From Saccharopolyspora ipomoeae (GTDB taxonomy: Bacteria; Actinomycetota; Actinomycetes; Mycobacteriales; Pseudonocardiaceae): a stretch of 64,000 nt of DNA. Location of the stretch: contig NZ_JASAOF010000007.1 in assembly GCF_029952525.1 (NCBI RefSeq), positions 124,001 through 188,000 of the forward strand. The letters are read 5' to 3'. A program made the translations under genes and the position numbers. This document shows, in pieces, positions 43,784-51,443 of this stretch; the first letter of the stretch is position 1, and each line of letters begins with the position of its first letter. The notes under the pieces were generated by a model. That model had not been told where the DNA came from and ran no database searches. It worked only from the letters and a program-made list of their open reading frames with translations.

Positions 43784-44539
43784 ATGGCTGAGAGTCGTGT
43801 CGCGATCGTCACCGGTGCCGCTCGCGGGATCGGCGCCGCCACCGCGAAGAGGCTGGCCGAAGACGGGTTCGCCGTCGGCGTCATCGACCTTGACGAGAAG
43901 CAGTGCGCCGAGACGGTCTCGGCGATCGAGGCCGGTGGGGGCAAGGCGCTGGCCGTGGGGGCCAACGTCGCCGACGCCGAGCAGGTGCAGGCCGCCGTCG
44001 ACCGGATCGCCTCCGAGCTGGGCGCCCCGACCGTGCTGGTCAACAACGCGGGCGTGCTGCGCGACAACATGCTGTTCAAGATGTCCGAGGACGACTGGGA
44101 CACCGTCATGAGCGTGCACCTGCGCGGCTCGTTCCTGATGGCCCGCGCGGTCCAGAAGCACATGGTCGAGGCCAAGTGGGGCCGCATCGTCAACCTGTCG
44201 TCGACCTCGGCGCTGGGCAACCGCGGCCAGGCCAACTACTCCACCGCCAAGGCCGGTCTGCAGGGCCTGACCAAGACCCTGGCGATCGAGCTGGGCAAGT
44301 TCGGCATCACCGCCAACGCCATCGCCCCGGGCTTCATCGCCACCGACATGACCAAGGCGACCGCCGAGCGCGTCGGCATGTCCTTCGAGGACTTCACCAC
44401 CGCCGCGATCTCGCAGATTCCGGTGGGGCGCGCGGGCGCGCCCGAGGACATCGCCAACACCGTCTCGTTCTTCGCCGACGAGCGCTCCGGTTTCGTCTCC
44501 GGCCAGGTCATCTACGTGGCCGGCGGACCGAAGGCGTGA
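43784..44539 (+). CDS. Short-chain dehydrogenase/reductase, FabG-like
   Basis: A 251-residue SDR. ATG 43784 has GAGGAG six bases upstream. NAD(P) motif VTGAARGIGAATA, NNAG in VLVNNAGVLRD, catalytic Ser in NLSSTSALGN, YSTAKAG (Tyr-x3-Lys). It keeps the FabG pattern and would oxidise a 3-hydroxyacyl-CoA to the 3-ketoacyl-CoA in this context. The stop overlaps the next ACAD start (GTGA). Confidence 0.85.
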   Translation: MAESRVAIVTGAARGIGAATAKRLAEDGFAVGVIDLDEKQCAETVSAIEAGGGKALAVGANVADAEQVQAAVDRIASELGAPTVLVNNAGVLRDNMLFKMSEDDWDTVMSVHLRGSFLMARAVQKHMVEAKWGRIVNLSSTSALGNRGQANYSTAKAGLQGLTKTLAIELGKFGITANAIAPGFIATDMTKATAERVGMSFEDFTTAAISQIPVGRAGAPEDIANTVSFFADERSGFVSGQVIYVAGGPKA

Positions 44540-45723
44540 GCGGCGTGGACGCCACCGAGCTGCGCGGCCGGGTCGAGGAGTTCCTGGCCGCGCACGACCC
44601 GAAGAGCACCGACCGGCTGGAGTTCCTGCGCGCCCGGTTCGACGCCGGGCTGGCGTGGGTGCACTTCCCGGAGGGGCTGGGCGGACTGGGCGCGGCCCGC
44701 GAGCTGCAGGCCGACGTCGACGCCGCGTTCGCCGAGGCGGGCGCACCCGACAACCAGCCGCACCTGAACGTCATCGGCCTGGGCATGGCCGCGCCGACGA
44801 TCCTGAAGTTCGGCAACGACGAGCAGCGCCGCCGCTACCTCCGTCCGCTGTGGACCGGCGAGGAGATCTGGTGCCAGCTCTTCAGCGAACCGGGCGCGGG
44901 TTCGGACCTCGCGGCGCTGTCCACGCGCGCCGTCGAGGACGGCGAAGAGTGGGTCGTGGACGGGCAGAAGGTCTGGACGTCACTGGCGCACCAGGCTCGC
45001 TGGGCGATCCTGGTGACCCGGTCCGACCCGGACCGGCCCAAGCACAAGGGACTGACCTACTTCATCTGCGACATGACCGCGCCGGGCGTGGAAGTCCGCC
45101 CGCTGCGGCAGATCACCGGTGAGGCCGAGTTCAACGAGGTCTTCCTGACCGGGGTGCGCATCCCCGACTCGCAGCGGCTCGGCGAGGTCGGCCAGGGCTG
45201 GTCGGTGGCGCTGGGCACGCTGATGAACGAGCGCGTCGCCATCGGCGGCCGCACGCCCCCGCGCGAGAGCGGCCTGATCGGCGCCGCCGCCGAGCAGTGG
45301 CGCGAGCACCCGGACAAGCGCACTCCCGGCCTGCACGACCGGCTTCTGGAGCTGTGGGTGGAGGCCGAGGCGGTGCGCCTGACCAGCATCCGGCTGCGCC
45401 AGCAGATGGCCGTCGGCGAGCCGGGGCCGGAGGGGTCGGCGATCAAGTCGGCCTTCGCCGAGCTCAACCAGCGGCTCACCGGCTACCAGCTGGAGCTCCT
45501 CGGCGAGGAAGGGCTGGCCTACGACGACTGGACGTTCCGCCAGCCGGAGTTCACCGACTTCACCAAGCGGGGCGCCGGTTTCCGCTACCTGCGGGCCAAG
45601 GGCAACACGATCGAGGGCGGCACGACGGAAGTCCTCCGCAACATCATCGCCGAGCGGGTCCTCGGCCTGCCGCCGGAGATCCGCACCGACAAGGACAAGC
45701 CGTGGAAGGAGCTGCCGCGATGA
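44536..45723 (+). CDS. Acyl-CoA dehydrogenase (long partner)
   Basis: A 395-residue ACAD from GTG 44536 overlapping the SDR stop. It has WCQLFSEPGAGSDLAALSTRA, DGQKVWTSLAHQARW, TGEAEFNEVFLTGVRIP and C-terminal GNTIEGGTTEVLRNIIAERVLGLP, where EGG takes the catalytic-Glu place. The N-terminus starts late compared with typical family members. It overlaps the next, shorter ACAD by four bases, so the two may form an unlike-subunit dehydrogenase. Confidence 0.85.
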   Translation: MSGVDATELRGRVEEFLAAHDPKSTDRLEFLRARFDAGLAWVHFPEGLGGLGAARELQADVDAAFAEAGAPDNQPHLNVIGLGMAAPTILKFGNDEQRRRYLRPLWTGEEIWCQLFSEPGAGSDLAALSTRAVEDGEEWVVDGQKVWTSLAHQARWAILVTRSDPDRPKHKGLTYFICDMTAPGVEVRPLRQITGEAEFNEVFLTGVRIPDSQRLGEVGQGWSVALGTLMNERVAIGGRTPPRESGLIGAAAEQWREHPDKRTPGLHDRLLELWVEAEAVRLTSIRLRQQMAVGEPGPEGSAIKSAFAELNQRLTGYQLELLGEEGLAYDDWTFRQPEFTDFTKRGAGFRYLRAKGNTIEGGTTEVLRNIIAERVLGLPPEIRTDKDKPWKELPR

Positions 45724-46817
45724 CGGACCTGCTCTACACCGAGGTCGAGGAGGACCTGCGCTCCGGCGTGCGCCGGGTGCTGCGGGACCGCTGCGACTGG
45801 ACGGCCGTCCTGGCCCGCGTGGAGACCGACGAACCCTACGACCTGGACCTGTGGCGCTCGCTGGCCGGGGAGATGGGCCTGGCGGGCCTGCTCGTGCCCG
45901 AGGAGCTGGGCGGTGCCGGTGCCACGGCGCGGGAGCTGTCGGTGGTGGCCGAGGAGATCGGCCGCGCCGTCGCCCCGGTCCCGTTCCTGAGCACGGTGCT
46001 GGCCACCGCCGCGCTGGTGGGCTGCCGCGAGCGGACCGTGCTGCCGCAGCTGGTCGACGGCTCGCAGGTGGGCACGCTCGCGGTCGGTCTCACCACCGCT
46101 CCGCACGCGCCGTTCCCGCAGGCGGTCAAGGCCGAGAGCTCGGCGCTGACCGGCCGGGTGTCGGCCGTGGTGGACCTGGAGGTCGCCGACCACGTGGTGG
46201 TCCCGGCCGTCGACGCCGACGGGTCGGCGCTGTACCTGGTGGAGGCCGCGGCGGCCACGCGCACGCCGACCACTCCGCTGGACCTGACCCGCCGCTTCGG
46301 CACGCTGGAGCTCGACGGCACGCCCGGTCAGCGCATCGCCTCCGGCGCGGAGGCCGAGGCCGCCGTGCGCCGGGCGCTGGTCACGGCGGCCGGGACGCTG
46401 GCCGCCGAGCAGGTCGGACTCGCCCAGCACTGCCTGGACACCACCGTCGAGTACGGCAAGACCCGCTACCAGTTCGGCAGGCAGATCGGGTCGTTCCAGG
46501 CGATCAAGCACCGGCTGGCCGACCTGTGGACCAAGATCAGCATGGCGCGGGCGGTGTCCCGCAACGCCTCCGACGCGCTGGCCTCGGGCAGCGAGGAGGA
46601 GCTGGCGGTGGCGCTGGCCCAGGCCTACGTCTCCGACCTCGTGGTCCGCGCCGCCGAGGAGCACCTGCAGCTGCACGGCGGCATCGGCATGACCTGGGAG
46701 CACCCGGCGCACCTGTACCTGGGGCGCGCGAAGAGCTCGCAGCTCACCTTCGGCATCGCCGAGGTCCACCGGGCCCGGATCGCCGAACTCGTCGACCTTC
46801 CCGGAGGAAGCGCATGA
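45720..46817 (+). CDS. Acyl-CoA dehydrogenase (short partner)
   Basis: A 365-residue ACAD whose ATG overlaps the preceding stop. The middle beta domain is weak; the C-terminal domain keeps KTRYQFGRQIGSFQAIKHRLADLW and HLQLHGGIGMTWEHPAHLYL. It is close in architecture to FadE33-type chains. Paired with the upstream ACAD, it resembles the two-gene dehydrogenases of steroid and branched-acid catabolism. Confidence 0.83.
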   Translation: MTDLLYTEVEEDLRSGVRRVLRDRCDWTAVLARVETDEPYDLDLWRSLAGEMGLAGLLVPEELGGAGATARELSVVAEEIGRAVAPVPFLSTVLATAALVGCRERTVLPQLVDGSQVGTLAVGLTTAPHAPFPQAVKAESSALTGRVSAVVDLEVADHVVVPAVDADGSALYLVEAAAATRTPTTPLDLTRRFGTLELDGTPGQRIASGAEAEAAVRRALVTAAGTLAAEQVGLAQHCLDTTVEYGKTRYQFGRQIGSFQAIKHRLADLWTKISMARAVSRNASDALASGSEEELAVALAQAYVSDLVVRAAEEHLQLHGGIGMTWEHPAHLYLGRAKSSQLTFGIAEVHRARIAELVDLPGGSA

Positions 46818-47266
46818 AGGTTTTCGCCAGCAAGGAAGAGATCCTGGCCGCCAAGGGCCAGGAGCTGGGCACCAGCGAGTGGCTGACCATCACCCAGGAG
46901 CAGGTCAACACCTTCGCCGACGCCACCCACGACCACCAGTGGATCCACGTCGACGTCGAGAAGGCCGAGTCGGGCCCGTTCGGCGGTCCGATCGCCCACG
47001 GCTTCCTGACGCTGAGCCTGCTGCCCAAGCTGAACTCGGAGACCTTCCGGGTCGACAACGTCAAGATGGGCATCAACTACGGGCTCAACAAGGTCCGCTT
47101 CCCGTCGCCGGTCCCGGTCGGCGCCCGAGTCCGCTCGACGACGCAGCTCATCGACGTCACCGAGATCGAAGGCGGCCTGCAGCTCGCGGTCAAGGCCGTG
47201 GTCGAGATCGAGGGCGCCGAAAAGCCCGCCTGCGTGGCGGAGTTCCTCTCCCGCGTCCTCCTCTGA
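46814..47266 (+). CDS. MaoC-family (R)-specific enoyl-CoA hydratase
   Basis: A 150-residue single hot-dog hydratase. The catalytic region is FADATHDHQWIHVDVEKAESGPFGGPIAHGFLTLSLLP, with Asp and His in the expected D-x4-H and the following Gly-rich turn. It resembles mycobacterial HtdZ. The ATG overlaps the ACAD stop. It would hydrate the enoyl-CoA from the upstream dehydrogenases; last gene of the rightward operon. Confidence 0.87.
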   Translation: MKVFASKEEILAAKGQELGTSEWLTITQEQVNTFADATHDHQWIHVDVEKAESGPFGGPIAHGFLTLSLLPKLNSETFRVDNVKMGINYGLNKVRFPSPVPVGARVRSTTQLIDVTEIEGGLQLAVKAVVEIEGAEKPACVAEFLSRVLL

Positions 47267-47283
47267 GCCGCACCAGGCGGTGC

Positions 47284-47548
47284 TGAGGTTTCAGCTGAAA
47301 CCTCACCCCCACCTCCACAACCAGACACCACTCCACATTCCGGGGTGGGGAAGTTTTCATGAAAACTTCCCCACCCCGGAATTCGTTCCCAACGGGAGGT
47401 TTTCATGAAAACCTCACCACCCCACAACCTCCCCACCAGGAGTTTCACCGAAAACTCCAGTACTCCGGTCGTCGTCCCCGAGGGGCAGTTCTCATGAAAA
47501 CTGCCCCTCCTCTGGGAACCTCACTCAGGGGAGGTTTTCATGAAAACT
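47284..47548. repeat. Six palindromes, GTTTTCATGAAAAC core
   Basis: The cluster lies between the convergent MaoC and AbgT genes. Units: 47284-47305 (perfect, AGCT centre), 47337-47382 (46 bp, perfect, centre TTTTCATGAAAA), 47396-47415 (perfect), 47439-47458 (diverged), 47480-47509 (one mismatch pair), and 47534-47547 (14-bp perfect core with imperfect arms). The cores are alike and the arms differ but remain complementary. It could terminate both operons, but six copies exceed that need. Confidence 0.88.
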
Positions 47549-47593
47549 GCGTCCCCCTATCGCCTCCGGTGCGGACTGTTGTGGTGTCGTTCG

Positions 47594-49150
47594 TCATGGG
47601 TGGATGTGGATGCCCATGCCCGGTCCCAATGGCAGGTCGAAGAAGTAGAAGATCGTCATGACCAGGGCCCAGAGGAGCCAGAACGGGACGACGAAGGGAA
47701 CCATCCGGGCGACCAGGGTGCCGATGCCCGCGTCGGGCTCGTAGCGGCGGAGGTAGCCCAGGATGATGATCATGTAGGGGTTCAGGGGTGTCATGATCTG
47801 CGTGGCGGAGTCGCCGACGCGGAACGCCGCCTGCGCGAAACCGGGCTCGAACCCCAGCAGCGCGAACATCGGCACGAACACCGCCGCCATCAGCGTCCAC
47901 AGGCTCGACCCGGAGATGATGAACAGGTTCAGCAGCGACGCCAGCAGCATGAACCCGAGGAACGCCGGATAGCCGTCCAGGTTCAGCGACTGCAGCAGGT
48001 CGGCACCCGAAACCGCCACCAGCGAACCGAGATTCGTCCAGTTGAACAGCGCGATGAACTGCCCCAGCATGAACGCCAGCACCAGGAACCCGGTCAGGTC
48101 GCGCAGCGCCAGCGCCATCAGCCGCGGCACGTCGGCGGCCCGCGTGATCGACCCGGCCTGCGCGCCGTAGGCGATGGCCGGGATCGCGAAGCCGAGGAAG
48201 ATCAGCGTGGTCACCGAGTCCATCAGCGGCGAGTCCGGCAGGAACCCGCCGTCGGAGTTGGCCAGCGGCGAGCCCGGCCAGAACACCAGCAGCAGCACCA
48301 GCGCCGTCGCGAGCAGGAACGCCACCCCGGCCCGCACGAGCCCCCGCCGCTCGGACGGTTCGAGCGCGACCTGGAGATCGGTGTCCTGCTCCCCGTCGGC
48401 GGCCTCGCGGGGCACACCGCCGCGGACCAGGCGGGGCTCGATGAGCCGGTCGATGAGGAACCCGGCCAGCAACCCCAGCAGGACCGCCGAGACCGCGTTG
48501 AAGTAGTAGTTCGACACCGGCGTGACCAGCGTTCCCGGCTCCGGCAGCGTCTCGGCCACCTTGTTGCTGATCCCGGAGAACAGCGCGTCCAGGCTGGTCA
48601 CGACGATCGACGTCGAGTACCCGGCGCCGGTCGCGGCGAACCCGCCCAGCAGGCCCGCGACGGGGTGCCGGCCGGCGGCCTTGAACACCAGCGCCGCCAG
48701 CGGCGGGATGATGATCATCGCCGAGTCGGCCATCACGCTCGCGCTGACCCCGACCAGGCCCACCGCGTAGGGCAGCACCGAGCCGCGCGCGCTGCCGAAG
48801 AAGGCCCTGATCAGCGCCGTCAGCAGACCGGTGCGCTCGGCGAGGCCGACCGCGAGCATGATCGTGACGACGGTCTCCAGCGGCGGGAACCCGATGAAGT
48901 TCTCCGCCATCTTCGTGAACAGGAACTCCAGTCCCTCACCGGTGAACGCGCCGCGGATCGGCGTCGCCTTCTCGGCACCGGGGATGGTCACGCTGACGCC
49001 GAACGCCGCGATCGCCGTGGACACCACGGCCACGACCAGGAACAGCAGTCCGAACAGGATGAACGGTTCGGGGAGCCTGTTGCCGATCCGCTCGATCAGG
49101 TTGAGCGCTCGGTCCAGGCGCGACGTGCGCGCCGATTGGGTCTCGCTCAC
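47594..49150 (-). CDS. AbgT-family transporter
   Basis: A 518-residue protein with about 12 membrane helices. AbgT signatures: RIGNRLPEPFILFGLLFLVVA at the N-terminus, VMADSAMIIIPPLAALVF, ATGAGYSTSIVVTSLDALFSGIS and MTPLNPYMIIILGYLRRY. Known members import p-aminobenzoyl-glutamate or export sulfonamides; here it is last in the operon with an acyl-CoA ligase and SDRs, so an organic acid is a reasonable substrate. The GTG start at 49150 has GGGAG upstream. Confidence 0.87.
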   Translation of the reverse strand: MSETQSARTSRLDRALNLIERIGNRLPEPFILFGLLFLVVAVVSTAIAAFGVSVTIPGAEKATPIRGAFTGEGLEFLFTKMAENFIGFPPLETVVTIMLAVGLAERTGLLTALIRAFFGSARGSVLPYAVGLVGVSASVMADSAMIIIPPLAALVFKAAGRHPVAGLLGGFAATGAGYSTSIVVTSLDALFSGISNKVAETLPEPGTLVTPVSNYYFNAVSAVLLGLLAGFLIDRLIEPRLVRGGVPREAADGEQDTDLQVALEPSERRGLVRAGVAFLLATALVLLLVFWPGSPLANSDGGFLPDSPLMDSVTTLIFLGFAIPAIAYGAQAGSITRAADVPRLMALALRDLTGFLVLAFMLGQFIALFNWTNLGSLVAVSGADLLQSLNLDGYPAFLGFMLLASLLNLFIISGSSLWTLMAAVFVPMFALLGFEPGFAQAAFRVGDSATQIMTPLNPYMIIILGYLRRYEPDAGIGTLVARMVPFVVPFWLLWALVMTIFYFFDLPLGPGMGIHIHP

Positions 49151-49245
49151 GGGTCACTCCCGCCGGCCGGTGACATGCCAGCGGTAGCCAACCGCTCCGG
49201 CTCCGACGCCACAAGCCCCGGCGCCGGAACGAAACAGGACGGAAA

Positions 49246-49863
49246 CTAGGGCCGCAGCGAGTCGATGAGGAGATCGGCGAAGTGCTCGCCGACCTCCTCA
49301 CCGGTGAGCTTGCCGTCCTCGCGGAACCAGGTGCCGAGGTGGTGCACCGCGCCGAAGAAGAAGTCCACCACCAGGTCCGCCTGCTTGTCGGTGCGGAACA
49401 CCCCGCTGGTCTGCCCCTCCTCGATCAGCCCGCGCACCCGCTCGTGGTAGCGGCGCCGCTCGGCGCGCACCTCGGCTTGCTTGTCGGGGTGCAGCAGGTG
49501 CATCGACCGGAAGAAGATGATCGTGTCCTCCAGGTTGGCCGCCGTGGTGGCCACGACGTCCGACGCGGCCGCGTGCAGCCGCTCCTGGACGGGGGAATCG
49601 CTCTCGGCCGCGCTGTCCAGCCGCGCCTGCTGATCGCGCAGCACCCGGGCGTAGATCTCGTAGAGCAGGTCGTCCTTGGAGCCGAAGTAGTGGTACATCG
49701 CGCCCTTGGTGACGCCCGCCGCATCGACGATCTGCTGCACCGAGGTGGCTTCGAAGCCCTGCTCGGCGAACAGCCGGGTGGCTACGGCCAGCAATCGCTG
49801 CGGCACCGGTTCGGTGCCCGCCTCCGCAGCGGTGGACGTGCGTGCGTTGGCCGACCGCGCCAT
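49246..49863 (-). CDS. TetR-family regulator of the acid-catabolic operons
   Basis: A 205-residue TetR protein. The HTH is LLAVATRLFAEQGFEATSVQQIVDAAGVTKGAMYHYFGSKDDLL. The ligand domain is about 150 residues, all-helical, with FFRSMHLLHPDKQAEVRAERRRYHERVRG. It lies inside the leftward ligase-SDR-SDR-tetR-AbgT operon and is the natural candidate to bind the two matching palindromes at 40617 and 53135, probably with an acyl-CoA as inducer. It does not look like KstR2. Confidence 0.83.
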   Translation of the reverse strand: MARSANARTSTAAEAGTEPVPQRLLAVATRLFAEQGFEATSVQQIVDAAGVTKGAMYHYFGSKDDLLYEIYARVLRDQQARLDSAAESDSPVQERLHAAASDVVATTAANLEDTIIFFRSMHLLHPDKQAEVRAERRRYHERVRGLIEEGQTSGVFRTDKQADLVVDFFFGAVHHLGTWFREDGKLTGEEVGEHFADLLIDSLRP

Positions 49864-49895
49864 CGTTCCTCCCTCGTCGATGCGTTCCCACAAGC

Positions 49896-50672
49896 CTAGA
49901 CGGGTCGTTCTTCGACCTTGCGCTGCAGCTTGCGCATGCCGCTCTGCCAGCGCTCGGGCTGGGCTGCGCGCAACGCGTAGTAGTCGGCGACCTCGGGGTG
50001 CGGCAGGATCAGGAACTCGTCGCCGCCCAGCTTCTCGGCGACCACCTCGGCCACGTCGGTGGCCTCGATGGCGGTGGCGCCCATGAGGATCTGGCCGGTC
50101 TCGCCGGTGGCCTCCAGCAGCTGGGTCCGCACGCCCTGCGGGCACAGCGCCTGCGCGGTGATGCCCTTGTCCGCGTAGGTGATGGAGAGGTACTCGGCGA
50201 AGGCGACCGCGGCGTGCTTGGTCACCGAGTACGGCGCGGAGCCGAGCATGGTGAGCAGGCCCGCCGCCGAGGCCGTGCCGAGGAAGTGCCCCTTCCCGCG
50301 CTCCAGCCAGTGCGGCAGCACCGCCCGGGCCGCGCGCACGTGGGACATCACGTTGACCTCCCACGAGGCGGCCCAGGCGTCCTCGTCGGCCTCCGGGCCG
50401 CCGTTGCGGCCGATGCCGGCGTTGGCGCAGAACACGTCGATCCGGCCGTGCTCGGCCATCGCGGCCTCGACGAGCGCGGTCACGCCCTGCTCGCTCGCGA
50501 CGTCACCGGGCACCGCGAGGCCGCCGACCTCGTCGGCGACCGAGCTCACCGCGGCCGAATCGAGGTCCGCCAGAACGGTTCTCGCGCCGAGCGCGGCGAA
50601 CTTGCGGGCCATCGCGGCCCCGATGCCGTTGCCGGCACCGGTGATGATCACGACCGAATCGGCGAACTCCAC
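49896..50672 (-). CDS. Short-chain dehydrogenase/reductase
   Basis: A 258-residue SDR from GTG 50672, one base after the upstream SDR stop. Motifs: IITGAGNGIGAAMA, LADLD, CANAGIG in place of NNAG, Ser in GTASAAGLL and YSVTKHA (Tyr-x3-Lys). The C-terminal extension after LCPQGVRTQLLEATG is longer than in FabG. It is probably an alcohol/hydroxyacyl oxidoreductase of the pathway. Confidence 0.83.
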   Translation of the reverse strand: MEFADSVVIITGAGNGIGAAMARKFAALGARTVLADLDSAAVSSVADEVGGLAVPGDVASEQGVTALVEAAMAEHGRIDVFCANAGIGRNGGPEADEDAWAASWEVNVMSHVRAARAVLPHWLERGKGHFLGTASAAGLLTMLGSAPYSVTKHAAVAFAEYLSITYADKGITAQALCPQGVRTQLLEATGETGQILMGATAIEATDVAEVVAEKLGGDEFLILPHPEVADYYALRAAQPERWQSGMRKLQRKVEERPV

Positions 50673-50673
50673 G

Positions 50674-51426
50674 TCACATACCGCCCTTCAGGGTCGAACC
50701 GCCGTCGAGGACCAGGATCTGACCGGTGATCCAGGAGGCTTCCTCGGAGAGCAGGAACGCCGCCGCACCGGAGATGTCGGAGGGAATCCCCAAGCGCCCC
50801 AACGGGTATCCGGAGGCCACCTCGGCCTCGTTGTCGGCGTAGAGGGCGGTGGCGAACTTCGTCTTGACCACGGCCGGGGCGATCGCGTTGACCCGCACCT
50901 TCGGCGCGAGCTCGACCGCGAGCTCCTGGGTCATGTGCGCGAGCATCGCCTTGGTCGCGCCGTAGAAGCCGATGCCGGGCGCGGGGTTGAGGCCGGCCAC
51001 CGAGCACACGTTGAGCACCGAACCGCCGTGCTCGGCCATCCCGGCCCGGAACACCTGCTGGGTCCACGACAGCGCGGCCAGCACGTTGACCTGGAAGGTC
51101 TTGGACGCGACCCCGTGGTCGAGGTCGATCATCGGGCCGAAGGCGGGGTTGATGCCGGTGTTGTTGACCAGCACGTCGACCCGGCCGAAGGCCTCCTGGG
51201 TCTTGGCGACGACCTCGGCCTGGTGGTCGAGGTCGTCGGCCTTGCCCGCGATGCCCAGCGCGTTCTCCTCGCCCAGGCCCTCCACTGCCTCGGCCAGCGG
51301 TTCCGGCTTGCGGGCGGTGATGGTGACCTTGGCGCCCTCGGCGACCAGGCGCTCGGCGATGGCCAGCCCGATTCCCCGGCTGGCACCGGTCACGATCGCC
51401 ACTCGTCCGTCGAAACGCTTGCTCAA
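50674..51426 (-). CDS. Short-chain dehydrogenase/reductase
   Basis: A 250-residue SDR. The TTG start at 51426 follows GGAAGGAAG and gives MSKRFDGRVAIVTGASRGIG; a GTG at 51447 overlapping the ligase stop is possible. NNTG in LVNNTGINPA, catalytic Ser in NVCSVAGLNP and YGATKAM are present. It ends in LDGGSTLKGGM. Co-transcribed with the acyl-CoA ligase; likely oxidises a 3-hydroxyacyl-CoA. Confidence 0.84.
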   Translation of the reverse strand: MSKRFDGRVAIVTGASRGIGLAIAERLVAEGAKVTITARKPEPLAEAVEGLGEENALGIAGKADDLDHQAEVVAKTQEAFGRVDVLVNNTGINPAFGPMIDLDHGVASKTFQVNVLAALSWTQQVFRAGMAEHGGSVLNVCSVAGLNPAPGIGFYGATKAMLAHMTQELAVELAPKVRVNAIAPAVVKTKFATALYADNEAEVASGYPLGRLGIPSDISGAAAFLLSEEASWITGQILVLDGGSTLKGGM

Positions 51427-51443
51427 TGCTTCTTCCTTCCGTG

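Noticed and set aside
47284..47548. CRISPR-like array
   Set aside because: Units are palindromes of unequal length and spacing with no unique spacers of fixed size, and no cas genes are near.
49246..49863. TetR gene as KstR2
   Set aside because: Its HTH and ligand domain do not match KstR2 as I recall it, and its neighbours and nearby operators are of a different type.
49893..49907. CTAGACGGGTCG as a third copy of the TetR operator
   Set aside because: It overlaps the SDR stop codon, matches only one half-site and has an extra base.
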